From Oegoconia quadripuncta (lineage: Eukaryota > Arthropoda > Insecta > Lepidoptera > Autostichidae), in NCBI GenBank assembly GCA_949316235.1, contig OX438747.1, positions 29,392,618-29,456,617 of the forward strand: DNA of 64,000 bases. Reading direction: 5' to 3'. Each line of letters begins with the position of its first letter. Position 1 is the stretch's first letter. The translations under genes and the position numbers were made by a program. This document shows, piece by piece, positions 61,376-64,000 of the stretch. A model generated the notes under the pieces. It saw only the letters and a list, made by a program, of their open reading frames with translations, searched no databases and was not told the DNA's origin.

Positions 61376-62379
61376 CTTGTCAATGAAGTGTTATCGAAGT
61401 CAACATTCTTCACTTCCTATTTAACAATACCATAAGCGTAACCAGGTAAAACACAGATAATATAAATTACTAGACTAGTTGTCCTTAACTCCGTAGACTC
61501 TATGGCAACGCAAGGTGACACATGTACATACAACCGGTGCCTACAGTAAAACCATTTAGAGAAATAGGATTGTAATTTACATTTTCATTGCATTGCAAAT
61601 TTTTATGTGTAGTTTTTTTTTTCTGTTAATGAGAGGCAAAGGGTACTGCTGTCCATAAAGGCTGGGCAGGTTTTGATCTCGACAATTTTATGTGCCGCTG
61701 TAACACAAATGGGCACATCACTCAAAGAGCGAAACACTATATTCAATTTAACCATTTGCATACGACAAGTAAATACCCTTAAAACCCACTTAAAAATTAT
61801 ATGACACTTCCCAGAAACCTTCAAGAACTTTGACAAATGCAAATGTCATCTTAATATGTCTGGCGACAATTCATCCAGTCCTTTGGGTGAGATTTACACA
61901 AGGTTCTCGCAAGGCGGCGTTCCATTTTCTTTAATAATTTCATCATATTGCATGCATTCCCTCGGTGGAGATTAATTCGTAAGACACAAAGAGTAGGTTA
62001 CCTATTTTTAAATTTTGGCATGAAACAAAATGTTGACTTTGTTATTTAATTAGCATTTACCCAGTTCGTTAATTAAGCTGGTGATGATTGAAGCTTTCTC
62101 TAATTCGGAAGATATGCAACATGTAATGTTAAGGTTCGGCAATATATTGGATTTCATTTGCGTCATACCTAGTAGGTTTCTGCTTTAGTAATCCTATGCA
62201 AAACAAATTCAAGTACATTCTAGATTCCTTCCACTGTATGTAACTCCTTTATCAATAATGGTATCCTATACTAGATTAATTCTGTACCTACCTGACTCTA
62301 TTCTTTGGATCTCAGATTAAATACCACCGGTACTAGGCTAGCATATCAGAACGAGAGTTACCTCCTTATGAGTGGTACA
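61376..62379. other. No gene recognised
   Basis: About 1 kb without a supported feature. The 79-codon reverse frame at 61603-61842 has no domain. Confidence 0.35.
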
Positions 62380-62650
62380 CTTGCACGGCCTACTGAAGTT
62401 AGACGGCGTCCACTGTGATGCAATTGGTTACCTTGGACCGCAGACTAATTACCATCGGTACCAGGCTAACATAACCGAGCGTGTCACCTCTTCATCAACG
62501 GTGATACTGCAGGGTGCCTATGACGGTGCCCTATGTCTTTTGCTCTGGACGTCAGATTTTTGCCGTATCGGTACTAGGCTAACATAACCGAGCAAGAATC
62601 ACAACTACAGTAAAATACTCTTCACGGAGCTTACTGAAGGTAGAGGGCTC
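62380..62650. repeat. Repeat I relatives in tandem
   Basis: GCAGACTAATTACCATCGGT, ACCAGGCTAACATAACCGAG, CACCTCTTCATCAACGGTGA, and again GGTACTAGGCTAACATAACC at 62570. An earlier GGTACTAGGCTAGCATATCA lies at 62330. Suggests two or three degenerate units. Confidence 0.5.
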
Positions 62651-63609
62651 CCTACGATAAAATAAACGAGAATTTATAATTGTCTTGAATCCCATACTAA
62701 TACCATCCGAAAAGAAAGAAAAGTAAGTAAAAGTCAGAAAAGAAGTTTGTCCCATTTGTCTCCTCAGCAAATATTGCTATCGCGTATTCTTGTCAATCAT
62801 ATAAAATATATATAAACACGGACTAGAAAATAAAAAGGAATCAATATATAAATTCTAGATGTGTATGTAAGCGTGAGCATATAATTATGTAAAATGCATG
62901 GCGCATCGTACAATTTAAGCGAATGAAATCTCTGCTACGGAATATAACAACGCGTAAATAGCTATTTTTGCAGGGCCTTTCTACTCTCAGTAGAAAATTG
63001 TAAGTAGGCGGTAATAGCAATTTCGTAGAATTTTATAAATTCAAACTTGATCACATAAAATTCTACAAATAATTACAGTGCTGCAAACTTATTTATCCCG
63101 GTGGCCAAAATGGGAACCAATGAAAATTCTATGAAATTGACATTTAATGTCATTGTGTTCTTTACCTACAGCGCCACCTTCAACGGGACAGGTATTGTAG
63201 TACTGACAAGATAGACACGCGAGAAGATGTTTTCCCTTTCCCGCCTTACACGTCACTGTGATGTTTTTCATCGGACGCGTGCGCCGAGTTCAAGGTTAAG
63301 CGGTCAATGCCTAGAGAACGTTCGGAAATCTAATATTTAACGATTTTTATGCTAAACTGCTTACGTGCGCTACGCCAAATAGAATATTAATGTGGATTTT
63401 TTTTTGTGGACTGTTTAACACTTTTGGCAATTTCTGCTGCTCAATGTTTGATATTGAACCATAGCCTAGAACTTGCTATCTTAGATAATCGATGATAATG
63501 AAGTTTAATGAAATATTTAGGTTTTTAGAATATCAAATAGTCCTCCCACATTGGGTGCTCAAGCTGGCATAAACTTATATCACAACTTTTTTGGTAATGG
63601 TACATAGAT
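62651..63609. other. No gene recognised; one small hairpin
   Basis: GTAGAATTTTAT and ATAAAATTCTAC at 63025-63067 are a perfect 12-bp inverted repeat with an ~18-nt loop. A 60-codon reverse frame (63089-63271) matches nothing known to me. Confidence 0.4.
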
Positions 63610-63990
63610 ATGAGACGTATTTTGTGTTTGTGCGAATATCATTCGATTGCTACTAAATTCCAGAGCCTCGAACACCACCGTAAAGTCGCCTGTCTCTCAG
63701 TCTTTTACAGGATGCATTTCGGTGAGTGTGCGTTGGAATTACATAATCTTATTCCACCGTCGCCTTTCCACCTTCAGACTACTAGGCGCGGGGAGGGATT
63801 CCACCCGTATAAAGTTAACCTTGAGCACGACACACTCCTAGGGCCCTCATCCCGGAGAGTTTATTTCTTCTTTTTGGTTGATAAGTCTAATCAGAAAGTA
63901 TCTGCGAATACCTTTTAATGGCTTTGTTGAAATATTTTATGTACGTAACCTTTTTATTTCTGCTGTTCGTGTTCCGAATAAAATAAAATA
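63610..63990 (+). pseudogene. LINE C-terminal fragment (FGECA..L..LIPPSPF type)
   Basis: Forward translation includes SLEHHRKVACLSVFYRMHFG, ECALELHNLIPPSPFHLQTT and RRGEGFHPYKVNLE, then degenerates. This is the ~100-residue C-terminal segment of a LINE polymerase (SL..RR.VA.L..FYR...G.CA.EL..LIPP..F). Related in pattern to LINE-f. The AAATAAAATAAAA stretch after 63975 may begin its tail. Confidence 0.75.
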
Positions 63991-64000
63991 CCGAACATTC

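Overview
The window looks like intergenic or intronic DNA from a moth or butterfly (Lepidoptera). The sequence is AT-rich, no complete host gene is recognisable, and almost every coding signal belongs to a transposable element. The order is inferred from the kinds of elements present: three tRNA-derived SINE families, many 5'-truncated non-LTR retrotransposons (LINEs) of CR1/Jockey-like and RTE-like types with short tandem-repeat tails, small TA-flanked MITEs and an irritans/mariner-type DD34D transposon. No species can be named from the sequence alone. LINE-a, MITE-1, SINE-A and similar labels are local to this annotation.

Layout. 1-2325: a long uninterrupted reverse transcriptase frame (LINE-a) running in from the left edge. 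2.5-5.2 kb: LINE remnants and a three-level nest (MITE-6 holding a SINE-A holding a LINE fragment). 5.7-10.3 kb: SINEs, an inverted-repeat element at 6.9-7.8 kb and a decayed LINE RT. 10.8-12.6 kb: one MITE-1 split by a second MITE, a LINE tail and a truncated LINE-a. 12.6-30 kb: SINEs, MITEs and LINE tails, including a SINE-C/SINE-B pair (20.4-20.9 kb), a MITE-1/chimeric-SINE block (26.7-27.2 kb) and a repeat with a short shared ORF. 30.95-33.3 kb: LINE-a copy 3 interrupted by a full-length mariner with an intact 357-codon transposase, matching inverted repeats and a TA duplication. 33.4-42.2 kb: more LINEs (one LINE inside another at 37.2-38.4 kb), MITEs and one candidate host exon at 38.46-38.66 kb. 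42.2-46.1 kb: the stretch poorest in repeats. 46-64 kb: a LINE with a 12-bp target duplication, a second copy of the SINE pair, a second copy of the chimeric SINE, a candidate solo LTR inside a MITE-1, a foldback MITE at 60.4 kb and several LINE tails.

How the parts relate. LINE-a and the mariner carry long open frames here. The SINEs have tRNA-like heads with internal promoter boxes and would depend on LINE enzymes for movement; one SINE-A subgroup has a tail resembling another widespread retroposon in the window. MITEs would depend on transposases encoded elsewhere. The nested insertions give a relative order of events. No CRISPR array, operon, rRNA or functional tRNA gene was seen, and I found no convincing new multi-gene system. 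The most unusual signals are the palindromic scars in SINEs, the amplified SINE chimeras and the intact mariner.
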